A stretch of 46,321 nt of DNA from Clostridia bacterium (GTDB taxonomy: Bacteria > Bacillota > Clostridia > Oscillospirales > Acutalibacteraceae): the NCBI GenBank assembly GCA_017434985.1, contig JAFSFY010000016.1, positions 1-46,321 on the forward strand, given 5' to 3'. The translations under genes were made by a program, and so were the position numbers. Positions within the stretch are counted from its first letter, which is position 1, and each line of letters begins with the position of its first letter. The notes beneath the pieces were generated by a model. The model saw nothing but the letters and a program-made list of their open reading frames with translations, searched no databases and was not told where the DNA came from. Below are positions 26,539 through 36,384 of this stretch, one piece after another.

Positions 26539-27300
26539 GTGAATATCTTGAAAAAAATACGCGCGCGCCTGACATTGCGGATGGTTTCGGGGTTCACGAC
26601 CCTCGTGCTCATCGTGACCATCGCCTTGTGTCTCTTTTTTACCTTGCAAAGTTTGTCGGTGGGGTACGTATCCTGTTTCGGCACCAGCGTGTTCCGCGTG
26701 GTGACCGGCAGTATGGAACCCGAAATTCCCGTGGGTGCCTTGTTGGTTGCCCAAAAAACCGATATTGAAGATATTCGCGAACGGGACATCGTCTGCTATC
26801 GTTCCGGCCGCTCGCAACTCGGCGGGGCGATCATCACCCACCGCGTGGTGGGAATCTACCGTGACCCGAACGGGGCGTTGGTGTTGCAAACGAAAGGTGA
26901 CGCCAATCCCGCCGCCGATACCGAAGCGGTTACGGAAGGGCAGTTGATCGGTCGCGTAAAAACCTATACGGGGAGTGGAAGTGTCATGGCAAAGGTGATT
27001 GAATTTTTGACCGGTGACGTTGGGTTCTTGGCGTGTATTTTGCTGCCGGTGTTGTTGATTGCGGGGTTCATTTTCCGCGACGCGGTGCGCAGTATGAAAA
27101 AAGCGATCGCCGATGCCAAAAAACAGTTAGACGAAGAAGAACAGCCCAAAGTCGCGTTGTCCGAGCAGGAATACGCGCAGTTGTACAAGCAAGTTGAGGA
27201 AGAAATGAGAAAGGAGATGGCGGGACATGTGGAACAACCTGAAAGCGGCGATTTGCAGGTTGACGTCGTCTCGTCTTCTGCAAGCGATACCGAAGCGTAA
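26539..27300 (+). CDS. sipW: Second SipW-type signal peptidase (253 aa)
   Basis: This is a signal peptidase I of the SipW/ER type: Ser58 in VVTGSMEPEIPVG, and His101 in ITHRVVGIY in place of the classical Lys. Membrane helices lie at about 18-38 and 165-187, and a shorter charged cytoplasmic tail follows. It differs a lot from the enzyme at 20961, so the cluster carries two distinct enzymes, possibly for different substrates (the first next to the 690 and 330 aa proteins, this one next to the 444, 665, 169 and 408 aa proteins). It starts with GTG and its last 74 bases overlap the next gene, so the two are translationally coupled. Confidence 0.88.
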   Translation: MNILKKIRARLTLRMVSGFTTLVLIVTIALCLFFTLQSLSVGYVSCFGTSVFRVVTGSMEPEIPVGALLVAQKTDIEDIRERDIVCYRSGRSQLGGAIITHRVVGIYRDPNGALVLQTKGDANPAADTEAVTEGQLIGRVKTYTGSGSVMAKVIEFLTGDVGFLACILLPVLLIAGFIFRDAVRSMKKAIADAKKQLDEEEQPKVALSEQEYAQLYKQVEEEMRKEMAGHVEQPESGDLQVDVVSSSASDTEA

Positions 27301-29224
27301 CACAAACGGTGCTCCTGCTTCGGCGCACGAACAACTGAAAAAAGCTCTGCTGACCAAAGTGTTGTTGGCAGGGGTGGCGCTATTGTTGGCCATCTCGATG
27401 GTGGTGGCGATGACCGCCGCGTGGTACACCAACGTGGTGCAGTCCGGTGGTCTTATTTTCAACGTGACCGAATGGGATATGGAAGGCGGTGTGATACTGC
27501 CTGATCTGTTGACCAACGCCGCCCCCGGCGAACACGGTGTGATCCCGGTGGAGGTGCGCAACGATAACGAAGGGTTGATCGACGTACAGTTGAACGTCAG
27601 CAAAGTGTCGCTGTATAACGATTTGGCCGATATGCGCAAACGTTTGTACTTTTATATCGATGATACCGTCACGCGGGCCGACGAAACGGTGCAACGCGTG
27701 TACGTGAACAGCGCCGAGACCTATCGCTACACGGTAGCCGCCAAGCAGACCTTGCAGTTGGGCGAGGGCGGCAACGGTGCCCCGCTGCGGTGGGAATGGG
27801 TCTTTGACGTGTTGGGATATTATTTTCACGGCAAGGTGACCGAGTCGGGTGCCACGGTGGACGAATATCTGCGCCCCGTGGAATACGATGTGGAGGCCGC
27901 CACCTTTGAAAACGGCAACCTGAAAACGGTGGACGGCACCACCACGGCAGCCGCCTTTATTGAAGAATTGACTGCTCACGACGGGTTTGACGGCACCGTT
28001 ACCACCCACGTGACCACCGCCGACGGGCGGGTGTACTACCCCGTGTCGGTGGATGAAGCGGGCAAAGGCGTGTGGATCTATTGTTGTACGCTTAATGAGA
28101 TCGAGTATGAAAGCGTGGTCGATACCAACGTCGCCCGCGCCGCCGAACAGGAAAAACGGCAATTCCGTACCACCTTAAACGTGGTGGCGGAACAAAAGAA
28201 ACTCACGGTGGCCACCGTAGTGAACGAGCAAGAATTGCGTGACGCCCTTGCCGACGATACCCACAATATGATCGTGTTGGCGGGCAATGTAACGCTGGAT
28301 ACGACGGTTTCCGTCACCAATCAAAAAGAGAAGATCGTGGACCTGGCGGGAAGCACCTTGTCCGTCCCCTTTACGGGTCACGTGTTCAATTTGACCGACG
28401 GCGCCTCCCTGACCGTGATGGACGGTGAGGTGGTCGGTAACGCTTCCCATACAGGCGCGCTTGTCAACGCGACGGGCAGTGACGTGGCGCTCAGCGGCCT
28501 TACCGTTACCGACGTGAAAGACGTGGTGCGTATTGCCGACGAAACCTCCCAAGACAACGACAGTTTCGTCACCATTACGGACTGCGATCTGAGTTGCAGC
28601 AGCATGGCGGTATTTGTCAAGGGGAACGGCGTGTTGTCCGAAGCGCCTACCCGCGTGATCATTGAAAATTCCCGTCTTGTCAGCAGCGGCTTTTATGCCA
28701 TTGCCGGCAGTGGTAACGCCTTCCCGACGGGCGGTAACTACGGCACCGATATCGTGGTGCGTGACAGTACTGTTGAAGGCTATTATTCCGCTATCTATCA
28801 TCCGCAACGCCAGAGTTCCTTGTTGGTAGAAAACAGCACGCTTGCCGGTATCACGCCGCTCGTCATGAAAGGCGGTGACGCCGTGTTGGTCGACGCGGTC
28901 GTAACTGCCTCCAACCAAGAAGGTGTGCAGGAACTTATCACGCCGCCCGCCGCCAACAAGAGCGGTTACAGCGATACGGGTGCCGGTGTATACGTGGAGG
29001 GCGGTTTTGAAACGCCCGCTTCGGTGCAAATTCGCGGCAACACGCAGGTGACGGCGCATTATGCCGACGCGCTGCTCGTGTTTGACCCCGATGTGACCGG
29101 TCATACCATCACCGTGACCGGCGGCAGCTACAGCCACGACGTGACTGCCTATTTGGCAGACGGGTACACCTGTACCCCCGACGGCAACGGGCGCTATACC
29201 GTGCAAAAGGAGCAAACGCCATGA
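27227..29224 (+). CDS. SipW-type exported beta-helix protein (665 aa)
   Basis: A 38-residue cytoplasmic N-terminus, a membrane segment (about 42-65) ending MTAAWYTN as in SipW substrates, an extracellular domain to about residue 325, then (about 330-640) a right-handed beta-helix with repeated short strands and N/D/G turns (LSGLTVTDVKD, ITDCDLSCSS, IENSRLVSSG, VRDSTVEGYY). Such folds bind or cut polysaccharide or give a stiff rod; no catalytic site is recognised. It overlaps the preceding signal peptidase by 74 bases and shares ATGA with the next gene. It may be a tip or a wall-binding part of the structure. Confidence 0.65.
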   Translation: MWNNLKAAICRLTSSRLLQAIPKRNTNGAPASAHEQLKKALLTKVLLAGVALLLAISMVVAMTAAWYTNVVQSGGLIFNVTEWDMEGGVILPDLLTNAAPGEHGVIPVEVRNDNEGLIDVQLNVSKVSLYNDLADMRKRLYFYIDDTVTRADETVQRVYVNSAETYRYTVAAKQTLQLGEGGNGAPLRWEWVFDVLGYYFHGKVTESGATVDEYLRPVEYDVEAATFENGNLKTVDGTTTAAAFIEELTAHDGFDGTVTTHVTTADGRVYYPVSVDEAGKGVWIYCCTLNEIEYESVVDTNVARAAEQEKRQFRTTLNVVAEQKKLTVATVVNEQELRDALADDTHNMIVLAGNVTLDTTVSVTNQKEKIVDLAGSTLSVPFTGHVFNLTDGASLTVMDGEVVGNASHTGALVNATGSDVALSGLTVTDVKDVVRIADETSQDNDSFVTITDCDLSCSSMAVFVKGNGVLSEAPTRVIIENSRLVSSGFYAIAGSGNAFPTGGNYGTDIVVRDSTVEGYYSAIYHPQRQSSLLVENSTLAGITPLVMKGGDAVLVDAVVTASNQEGVQELITPPAANKSGYSDTGAGVYVEGGFETPASVQIRGNTQVTAHYADALLVFDPDVTGHTITVTGGSYSHDVTAYLADGYTCTPDGNGRYTVQKEQTP

Positions 29225-29730
29225 TGCGAAACAAACTTCTTTTGTCGCTTTGCATCGCGATCCTCACCGTGTCGGTCGTGTTGGTCGGCAGTGTGACTTA
29301 TGCGCGCTACCGCGAAGCGGTGGCGCAGGAAATGGCGTTTACCGCCAAAACGTTTAGTGAAAACGGTATGTTTGCGATCACGTCGGCGAACGGTTGGCAA
29401 ACCACCGCCGACGGGGTGTCGCTCACCTTCACCCTTTCGTTTGAGGGGGAAGCTACTGAGAATCGCCCTGCCGTGTTGCAACTGACCGCTACGGAAGGGT
29501 TTTCCGAAACCGCACAGGTAATCGTGACGGTGGGGGATACCGCCTATACGGCAACCCCGACCCGTGTGGTACAAGGCAGTGCCCTGCACGCACAAATGGG
29601 GGACGGATATCTGTTTCGTTTTACCGATGAGCACGGTGAACGCACGTGGCCGACCGACGGCAAAACAACGATGCGTTTGCAGGTGCTTGGTGCATCCGAT
29701 ACGGCGTTGTTACGCGTGATCGTCAAATAA
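29221..29730 (+). CDS. Small SipW-type exported protein (169 aa)
   Basis: A short protein with a signal-anchor (about 5-24) followed by VTYARYREAV, an ARYR motif repeated in the next gene (VATARYRQD). The mature part of about 145 residues is beta-rich, like an Ig-type or camelysin-size domain. The start overlaps the previous stop by four bases (ATGA). Of the cluster proteins it is nearest in size to camelysin/CalY, so it could be a minor pilin-like component. No known domain is certain. Confidence 0.6.
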   Translation: MMRNKLLLSLCIAILTVSVVLVGSVTYARYREAVAQEMAFTAKTFSENGMFAITSANGWQTTADGVSLTFTLSFEGEATENRPAVLQLTATEGFSETAQVIVTVGDTAYTATPTRVVQGSALHAQMGDGYLFRFTDEHGERTWPTDGKTTMRLQVLGASDTALLRVIVK

Positions 29731-29743
29731 GAGGAGGAGCAAC

Positions 29744-30970
29744 GTGACTGTTTACACGGGCAAAAAACTGCATAGGTCGTATGCGGTGTTGTGCGCCGTG
29801 TTGCTGACGTCGTTGATGATTGCCTCCATCGGCGTGGCGACCGCCCGCTATCGGCAAGACCCGTTGACCTCGACGGTATACGGTGAAAGCACCGAAACGG
29901 AGACGACCCTTGATGTCGAGCGCCGCGTGTATGATTTCGGCGCGTGGACGACGGGCGGGCAAGACCCCGCCGCCACCATCGTGCTTCACCAATCCATCCC
30001 GTTAAACGGCGGATTGCGCTTCACGCTGGACGATACGAGCGCCGCCAAACGCGACATTTCGGTGTTTACCGAATGGGGCGTGAAGGGGAGCGACGGCTTG
30101 TACGCCGTAAACGACCAAGACGGTCACGCGGAATTGCCGTTCTCCTTGCTCGTGGCGACTTCGACCCGCAGCGGCGTGGTACAGTTGGACGTGGAATGGA
30201 TCCCCGACGGGGAGAGCGAACCCACTTTGTCGGCGCGCTACCTGCTCACGTTAAACCCGCACGAGTTGTGTGCCGACGTGGAGACACCCCCCGCCATTGG
30301 CAACGCCACCGAATTTTTAACCGACGAGCAGTTGTACGTATCACTGCAACCGCCCGCAACGGCGGCGGGAGTGATTTTGGCAAACGGTCCGACGCTCACC
30401 GACGCGTTTGCGGCAGGGCTGTGTTATCATACGCCGCTGTACCCGCAAGGGGTGACGCTGTTGCAAGACAGCACGATCTATCTGCCGATGGACGGCAGTG
30501 ACTCGCAAGAATTGTTGTTGGATTTTAACCGCAGTTTGACCGAGCCCGTCCGATTGACGGCGGGCGTGTCCGACGGATACCTCGCCACCACCACACAAAC
30601 GCCGACCGACAAGCGCGCCACGATGGACGTTGTGACCGAGGGCGTGCCTCTGGTCAACACCGCGCGTTTGTGGAGTGTAACCGTGAAAGAAACCGCCGCG
30701 TTTCGCGACGCGGTGTGGAATAACGGCGTGCAGGAAGGGGCACAGTTGACCGTGAAGATGAAGCGGTTGACAAACGGTGCGTTTGTCGACGTTTCGTCGA
30801 ACGAGGACCTGGTTCTTTCCTTTACGCAAACCGAAAACGGCGGTACCGTCACGGTGGCCGCCCCCACCGGCGTGCAACCGGCGGGTACGTATCAGTTGGT
30901 ATTTACACAAACGTGGAACGGCTATCCGCTTTTTGCGGAAAGCGTCCCGTTCTTCATTGATTATCGTTAG
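29744..30970 (+). CDS. SipW-type exported protein (408 aa)
   Basis: A hydrophobic segment (about 12-33) ending VATARYRQDP resembles the signal of the preceding gene, and the mature part is predicted to be entirely beta-rich, perhaps three to four Ig-like domains (strand-turn patterns such as LRFTLDDTS, VVQLDVEWIPDG, YRLTLN-like repeats). No catalytic motif, no anchor at the C-terminus. GTG start with GAGGAGG eight bases upstream, which is strong. Probably a structural piece of the appendage; specific role unknown. Confidence 0.6.
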   Translation: MTVYTGKKLHRSYAVLCAVLLTSLMIASIGVATARYRQDPLTSTVYGESTETETTLDVERRVYDFGAWTTGGQDPAATIVLHQSIPLNGGLRFTLDDTSAAKRDISVFTEWGVKGSDGLYAVNDQDGHAELPFSLLVATSTRSGVVQLDVEWIPDGESEPTLSARYLLTLNPHELCADVETPPAIGNATEFLTDEQLYVSLQPPATAAGVILANGPTLTDAFAAGLCYHTPLYPQGVTLLQDSTIYLPMDGSDSQELLLDFNRSLTEPVRLTAGVSDGYLATTTQTPTDKRATMDVVTEGVPLVNTARLWSVTVKETAAFRDAVWNNGVQEGAQLTVKMKRLTNGAFVDVSSNEDLVLSFTQTENGGTVTVAAPTGVQPAGTYQLVFTQTWNGYPLFAESVPFFIDYR

Positions 30971-30981
30971 GAGGTGCCGAT

Positions 30982-33900
30982 ATGAGGGAATTTGAACGTC
31001 AGATTCACAAGTACAAACAACAACTGCCTCATATGTGGGAAAAAGTCATTTCGGCGGGCGTATCGTTGATCGTGGCCGCCGCAATGGCCGTTTCGTCGAC
31101 CTTTGCGTGGGCGGTGCTGTCCACCAATCCCGAGGTGAAAGGGCTCAACACCACCATTACGGCCAACGGCAACTTGGAGATTGCGCTGGCCAGCGGTGAC
31201 GATACGACCGGCATTTTGGCACCGGCCGACTCGTTGATCGGCGACGGGATCAAAGACCTGTTGCAGAAAAACATCACTTGGGGTAACCTTGTCAACCTGG
31301 GCGACCCTGCTTACGGTCTTGAGAACTTGGTGTTGCGCCCCGCCGCACTCAATACCAACTCGCTTCTCGACAAGCCGCTGTATGCCGCCAGCTACGGCGA
31401 AGACGGGCGTGTAGAAACGTTGGAAAGCGACTTTGCCTACGCGTATTGGGATCAAGACCAATTCAGCGCAATGGGAATGAAATACGGCGTGCGCGCCGTT
31501 TCGTCGGTCACCTACGGTCCGGCGCCCGGTCAAAACTTGGCGCTTGCCGCGGCGGTAAAAACGATGGAAAACGCCATCAATATGGCGGCTAGTGACCTGC
31601 GAAAAATCGCAACCGACCCCGAACTTAACGACTTGGTGGGTCTGATGGGCGCCTACGTGCAAGCGCAGATCGACGAAAAAATGAACGGCGGTAATGAGCC
31701 GTTCGTGCACGTCAGCGTGCAGCAGCTTGAATCTATCTACAGTATGATGGGAAAACTGAAGGCGAATATGGAACTGTCGGCCGAGGCGTTGGCAACGGCT
31801 TATAACGTGGCGATGTTGCGTCACTCCAACCAAGCCTACGTGTCGGAAAACCAATTTACCGGTGCGTACTTGCTTACGGCGGCCAAAACCGACGTGCAAA
31901 ATAAATTAAAAGCGAAAAATGCCAACAACGTGACCATCGTGACACCGGCTATGCTGAACGAATTGTGGACGTTGCGTAACGACTATCAAACGCTCACAAA
32001 CGATATAGCGATCATTGAGACCTACCGCGAGCGTGACGACGTGGTGTACCGTAACCTGGATACGGACGGTGACGGCAAGGTGGATTCGACCTATCCGGCG
32101 ATTGAAACCTACGTCAACCATATTGCCGACGTGGGTACCACCACCATCAACGGCGCGGCGATCGGCCAACTTTCGATGTCCAATATCGGCAATTTGACCG
32201 GCAGTGGCTCCAAACCGATCGTCATCACCAACGGTATCTTAAAACGGATGGACAAATTCACCGGCGCAAAGATCAAATCCAACAACCTGTCGGTGACCAT
32301 CAAGGTGTTTGGTATGGGCTCTACAGCCACCGGCCAAGCGACTACCAACGCCACCGAACCGTTCGTGTTGCCGGAGGAACAAAAAACGGCACTCAGCGGC
32401 GATACCAGCTATGAAAACACCAACCGCATTGCGGGCGATACGTTCGGTATGGCGCTCGATTTCTTCCTGCGCACCAACGCCACCAACGCCAAACTGATCT
32501 TGCAGGGAAGCCCCGTTTACGAAGAACGTGACGAGGTGGTTTCCGCCACCATTGACGGCACGAGTGAAACGCTGTACACCGTCAAGGTGAACGGCGAAAC
32601 GAAGGTCGTTTACTTGAAAGAAGGAACCGACGGCGAGCCGGATATTTACTACGAGTATGACCGCGAAAACAAAGCGGTCGGTGCGGCGGTTGGCACGACG
32701 ACGGACATCACCGACGCCACCGTATTGAAAGAAAAAGTGAAATACATCGTGGGCTATAACGGTGTCAACCGTGTATGGGACGAGGACGAAAGCGCCATAT
32801 TGGATACCGACAGCACCACGCAGGGTGCAGGCAGTTGCTATACCTTCTACGCCGCCAACCCTGACGATCAAATCAAAGCAACGCAGTTGCTTGACCATTT
32901 CCGTGTGGCGTTCATCGACGGGGAGGGTCACCTGCTTGGCAAAGCCCAGCTGGATACCCAAAACAAGGTGGAACAGTACGGTAAAGTGGTGGTGCCGTTG
33001 GTGCTTGACATCAACAACGATTTCATCATCGACGAAGCCGGCGAGCGGTTGTATACGTTGACCGACTTGGAATGCAACACCCCCACCTTCATCACCGCAC
33101 TTGTGTATTTGGATGGCGAAAATCTGACGAACGATCAGGTGTTGGCAGCGGGCGAAATTCAAGGTCAACTCAACATCCAATTCGGCACCACCGCCGATAT
33201 GGACGCGTTGGACGATCCTGTTTTGATGGATTCCAAGTGCCACGTGACCGCCACGATGGAGGGTGAAACGTCGGTGCCGTTTGATACCGCCGACAAATCG
33301 AAATTGACCAAAACGGTTACCGTTACAGTGGACGGCTATGAGCCGAAGAGAGTAGAAGCCTACTTCTTGCGCGAGATCAACTCCACGCAAGGTATCCGTC
33401 AACAAAAAATGACCTTCGAGCAGGTCGGCGAGAACCAATGGCGCAGCAGTCATTCCTTTGTTGCGCCGGGCAAATACCTCCTGCGTGAAGTGTATCTGGA
33501 CGGCGTGTCGTATGACCTCAAGCAAACCGACCCCATCGTGTTCACGGTAGAAGGTTTCGCTATCTCGAGTATACACAGCCCCGACAACGGCAAAACCTAT
33601 ATGACCACCGACAAATCGTTTGATACTACGGTCAGTTTGACGTTTGCTTCCAGCAATGCAAACCAAATGCCCACCTCGGTGAAAGGCGCCTTTATCCATC
33701 AAGAGACCGGTAACCGCACCACCGTGTATTTCACGCGCGGTGTCGGCTCCACGTGGAACGGCTCGGCCGCTTTCACCACTTCGGGCGAATATCGTTTGGA
33801 ATTCTTGGAATTGGACGGCCAATATACCGGTTTGCCGGAAAACAACATCGTTTCGATGGATCTGTATCTCGGTTTGACCGCGTCGGTGTATACCAGCGCC

Positions 33901-35658
33901 AACAACTTCGCGTTGGAGGACGGCGAAACGCGAGACGTGGATATGTCGCTCATCATCCGTTCCGACAACGGCGAGATCATCCAAGGCTTGAAAAACGTGT
34001 GGTTGCAATACACCAACAACGGCTCCGGCGTGACCGAACGCGGTCTCGGCGCCGGTATGGTGTGGAACGCTTCGCGTCAACATTACGAAGGCACCTTCCA
34101 CGTGCAGGATGCCGGTATCTACAACTACGATTACGTGTCGATCGGTGCGGACCAAGAAAGTATGAGTTTCTTGAGTCAGGCCGCCACGGCAACCACCATC
34201 ACCGCCATTTCCTCCAACCCGCCGCGCTACGTCAGCAAGGATGGATTCGGCGAGGTGTTTGCACTGAATAATTCCGCGAAATTCACCGTGAGGATGAAGA
34301 ACGCCGACTCGGCGACGGTGGACGCAGTGCTCAAAAACGAAAACGGCGAAACCTATTACGTGCGCGGTGTCATCGACGACCAAGGCGCGGAACAGGTGTT
34401 CACCTTCGTCCTGCCCGTTATCGATGGCGTACAAAGCGGCACGTGGACCTTGCAAAATCTGTATATGACCAACGTGTACGGCGGTGAAAACAACGTGTTG
34501 TACGACGGGTCCATCGAAAACGGTCCCGACACGGAAACCGAAGGAAAGCCGTTGTATACTGTCAGCGGCAACTACTACCTGCGTTGGCTCAATTGGTCCA
34601 TTGAAGATCTGACCAACGAGGGCGAAAGCACCGACGTAGAGATCCGTTTGGTGAGCAACGTGAACGTGCTGCTTTCCAATTCGTCGCTCAACAGCAACAA
34701 AGTCTTCGGCAAAACGGGCGAGCAGGTCACCTCTTCGCTCGGCGCCACCCATACGATCGGCGATTTGGAACTGGAGATCTCGGCAGGTAACGAGCATAAA
34801 CCGCTCAGCGATTACGGTATGAGCGTGACCGCCGTAAGTATGACCTACGATTTCGATCAATCGTGCGTCAACAAAACGTCTTCTCTCGTTACCAACACCT
34901 ACGGCAGTTATACGATGGCACCGGGTGATTGGTCGAACTTGTCCAGCCCTGAGCACACGCGTTACGAGTTCAACACCGTTGTGTCGACAAGCGGTGCCAA
35001 CTACGTGATCAGCACCACTGCTGAGCGTGAGCAGATCAGCGTTGCGGGTCGCTACAAAGCGACCGGTCAAGTCAAGGTCACCATCCAAGACGGACAAGGC
35101 AACACGATGGACGTATCGGTTGAAGCGGTGACCTTGAATCCGCCCACCTTTACGGTGTGGTCCAAACCGATGACGGTGGAGATTGAAAGCATATCACCGA
35201 GCGGCGTAAACCAATCGGTGAGTAAAGATGAGGAAACGACGCAGAATAAAAATTCCTACATCAACGATACCAAAGATTATGCCGAAGTGTATTGCCAAGG
35301 TTACAACAGCAACAGAGATATTACGATCGAAGAAAAACCCCATGTGACGTTGAAGATTACGGGCAATGAAAATGCGCCTTCGGTGACAATGCCGTTTGCC
35401 AAGAGTGCGGGCAACAATGCGCCCAGCACAATGCATAAAGAAGGTACTACGACCGAGAATTCGAATTACGTATGGGAAAACGGCGCCGCTTCGGCCACGA
35501 TGTGGTTCGGTAACTACACCGGTGGTGTTTGCGGCGGTATCGGTGTGGCAACTGACGGCGCCGGTCAATGGGAATCCTCGTCGCTTGCCATCGTCTTGGA
35601 CGGCTACACCTACGGTATGACCGTGAAAAAAATTACGATCAACAACCCGCACTGGTAA
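30982..35658 (+). CDS. Large SipW-type surface protein, extended paralogue of the main fibre subunit (1,558 aa)
   Basis: Residues 1-760 are colinear with the 690-residue protein at 17684: the SipW-type segment (AVSSTFAWAVLS at about 36-47), PEVKGLNTTITANGNLEIAL, ITWGNLVNLGDPAYGL, DFFLRTNAT and ALVYLDGENL. The rest (about 770-1558) is a chain of several Ig-like beta-sandwich modules (each about 100 residues, e.g. around 870-960, 970-1070 and 1080-1170), with no anchoring motif at the C-terminus. The head half could polymerise with the main subunit while the tail extends outwards, as in a tip or branch adhesin. TAGGAGG ribosome site seven bases before the ATG; Ig call based on pattern only. Confidence 0.7.
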   Translation: MREFERQIHKYKQQLPHMWEKVISAGVSLIVAAAMAVSSTFAWAVLSTNPEVKGLNTTITANGNLEIALASGDDTTGILAPADSLIGDGIKDLLQKNITWGNLVNLGDPAYGLENLVLRPAALNTNSLLDKPLYAASYGEDGRVETLESDFAYAYWDQDQFSAMGMKYGVRAVSSVTYGPAPGQNLALAAAVKTMENAINMAASDLRKIATDPELNDLVGLMGAYVQAQIDEKMNGGNEPFVHVSVQQLESIYSMMGKLKANMELSAEALATAYNVAMLRHSNQAYVSENQFTGAYLLTAAKTDVQNKLKAKNANNVTIVTPAMLNELWTLRNDYQTLTNDIAIIETYRERDDVVYRNLDTDGDGKVDSTYPAIETYVNHIADVGTTTINGAAIGQLSMSNIGNLTGSGSKPIVITNGILKRMDKFTGAKIKSNNLSVTIKVFGMGSTATGQATTNATEPFVLPEEQKTALSGDTSYENTNRIAGDTFGMALDFFLRTNATNAKLILQGSPVYEERDEVVSATIDGTSETLYTVKVNGETKVVYLKEGTDGEPDIYYEYDRENKAVGAAVGTTTDITDATVLKEKVKYIVGYNGVNRVWDEDESAILDTDSTTQGAGSCYTFYAANPDDQIKATQLLDHFRVAFIDGEGHLLGKAQLDTQNKVEQYGKVVVPLVLDINNDFIIDEAGERLYTLTDLECNTPTFITALVYLDGENLTNDQVLAAGEIQGQLNIQFGTTADMDALDDPVLMDSKCHVTATMEGETSVPFDTADKSKLTKTVTVTVDGYEPKRVEAYFLREINSTQGIRQQKMTFEQVGENQWRSSHSFVAPGKYLLREVYLDGVSYDLKQTDPIVFTVEGFAISSIHSPDNGKTYMTTDKSFDTTVSLTFASSNANQMPTSVKGAFIHQETGNRTTVYFTRGVGSTWNGSAAFTTSGEYRLEFLELDGQYTGLPENNIVSMDLYLGLTASVYTSANNFALEDGETRDVDMSLIIRSDNGEIIQGLKNVWLQYTNNGSGVTERGLGAGMVWNASRQHYEGTFHVQDAGIYNYDYVSIGADQESMSFLSQAATATTITAISSNPPRYVSKDGFGEVFALNNSAKFTVRMKNADSATVDAVLKNENGETYYVRGVIDDQGAEQVFTFVLPVIDGVQSGTWTLQNLYMTNVYGGENNVLYDGSIENGPDTETEGKPLYTVSGNYYLRWLNWSIEDLTNEGESTDVEIRLVSNVNVLLSNSSLNSNKVFGKTGEQVTSSLGATHTIGDLELEISAGNEHKPLSDYGMSVTAVSMTYDFDQSCVNKTSSLVTNTYGSYTMAPGDWSNLSSPEHTRYEFNTVVSTSGANYVISTTAEREQISVAGRYKATGQVKVTIQDGQGNTMDVSVEAVTLNPPTFTVWSKPMTVEIESISPSGVNQSVSKDEETTQNKNSYINDTKDYAEVYCQGYNSNRDITIEEKPHVTLKITGNENAPSVTMPFAKSAGNNAPSTMHKEGTTTENSNYVWENGAASATMWFGNYTGGVCGGIGVATDGAGQWESSSLAIVLDGYTYGMTVKKITINNPHW

Positions 35659-35682
35659 TGAAAAACGAAAAGGAGAAGGACG

Positions 35683-36372
35683 ATGTCGATGGTGATGCTG
35701 ACTGCCGTTATCGGTATGTTGTGCTTTATGTTGTACAGACGGTGTCGCTTCGGCATCTCCTTTCTCAAAACGGTCATCATCTTCGTGTTGGTGGCGGTGA
35801 TCGGTGTGTTGGGTACCTACGTGCTGTTCTTCCTTGAAACGGGAAGATGGGGCGGTATGTCCTTTTTCGGTGCGGTATTTGTCATTCCGCTTGTGATGTT
35901 GGTATTGTCAAATATTTTTCGACAATCGTTGGGCACACTCACGGATTTTGTGGCACCCTGCGGACTATTGATGTTTGCGGTGCTGAAACTTGACTGTGCC
36001 ATAACCGGTTGCTGCTACGGTCGCATTTTGTGGCACAAAGATAATTTAGAACCGGTGTTTTTTCCCAGTCCCATCGTGGAAATGATTACCACGTTGTTGC
36101 TGATAGGGGCGTTGCTGTGGGCAGAACACAAAGGGAAAACACAAGGAGCGTTGTATCCGATCAGTTTAATTTTTTATGGCGCATTGCGATTTGTACTCAA
36201 TTTTTTCCGTGCGCCCGAAAACCCGTTTTTCCTCGGGATGCAAAAAGGAAATATCTGGTCATTGTTGGCGATGATATTGGGCGGTGTGTGGTTATTGTTG
36301 ATCGCGTATCACAAGATCAATCGGCAATATCAAGAATTGATACAATCAACCGTCGAGACGGAAGAGAATTAG
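35683..36372 (+). CDS. Lgt-like membrane protein with changed active-site residues (229 aa)
   Basis: Six to seven membrane helices with the layout of prolipoprotein diacylglyceryl transferase (Lgt): GGMSFFGA (57-64), CAITGCCYGR (105-114), PSPIVEM (129-135) and YGALRFVLNFFRAPEN (165-180). Compared with the Lgt pattern as I recall it (GGMSFHGG; R-x-G-x-x-x-x-G), the key His is Phe62 (or Phe61) and the key Arg before CAITG is Lys/Leu; the late Arg169 is kept. It may not transfer diacylglycerol but could bind lipid or modify another substrate. It begins with ATG 24 bases after the 1,558-residue protein gene with an AAAGGAGAAGG site, clearly within the operon. Family sure, activity doubtful. Confidence 0.65.
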   Translation: MSMVMLTAVIGMLCFMLYRRCRFGISFLKTVIIFVLVAVIGVLGTYVLFFLETGRWGGMSFFGAVFVIPLVMLVLSNIFRQSLGTLTDFVAPCGLLMFAVLKLDCAITGCCYGRILWHKDNLEPVFFPSPIVEMITTLLLIGALLWAEHKGKTQGALYPISLIFYGALRFVLNFFRAPENPFFLGMQKGNIWSLLAMILGGVWLLLIAYHKINRQYQELIQSTVETEEN

Positions 36373-36384
36373 GAGGACGCGCAT

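Noticed and set aside
32239..35097. A 952-codon minus-strand open frame opposite the 1,558 aa gene
   Set aside because: Same codon-bias shadow, no start signals, no domain-like sequence.
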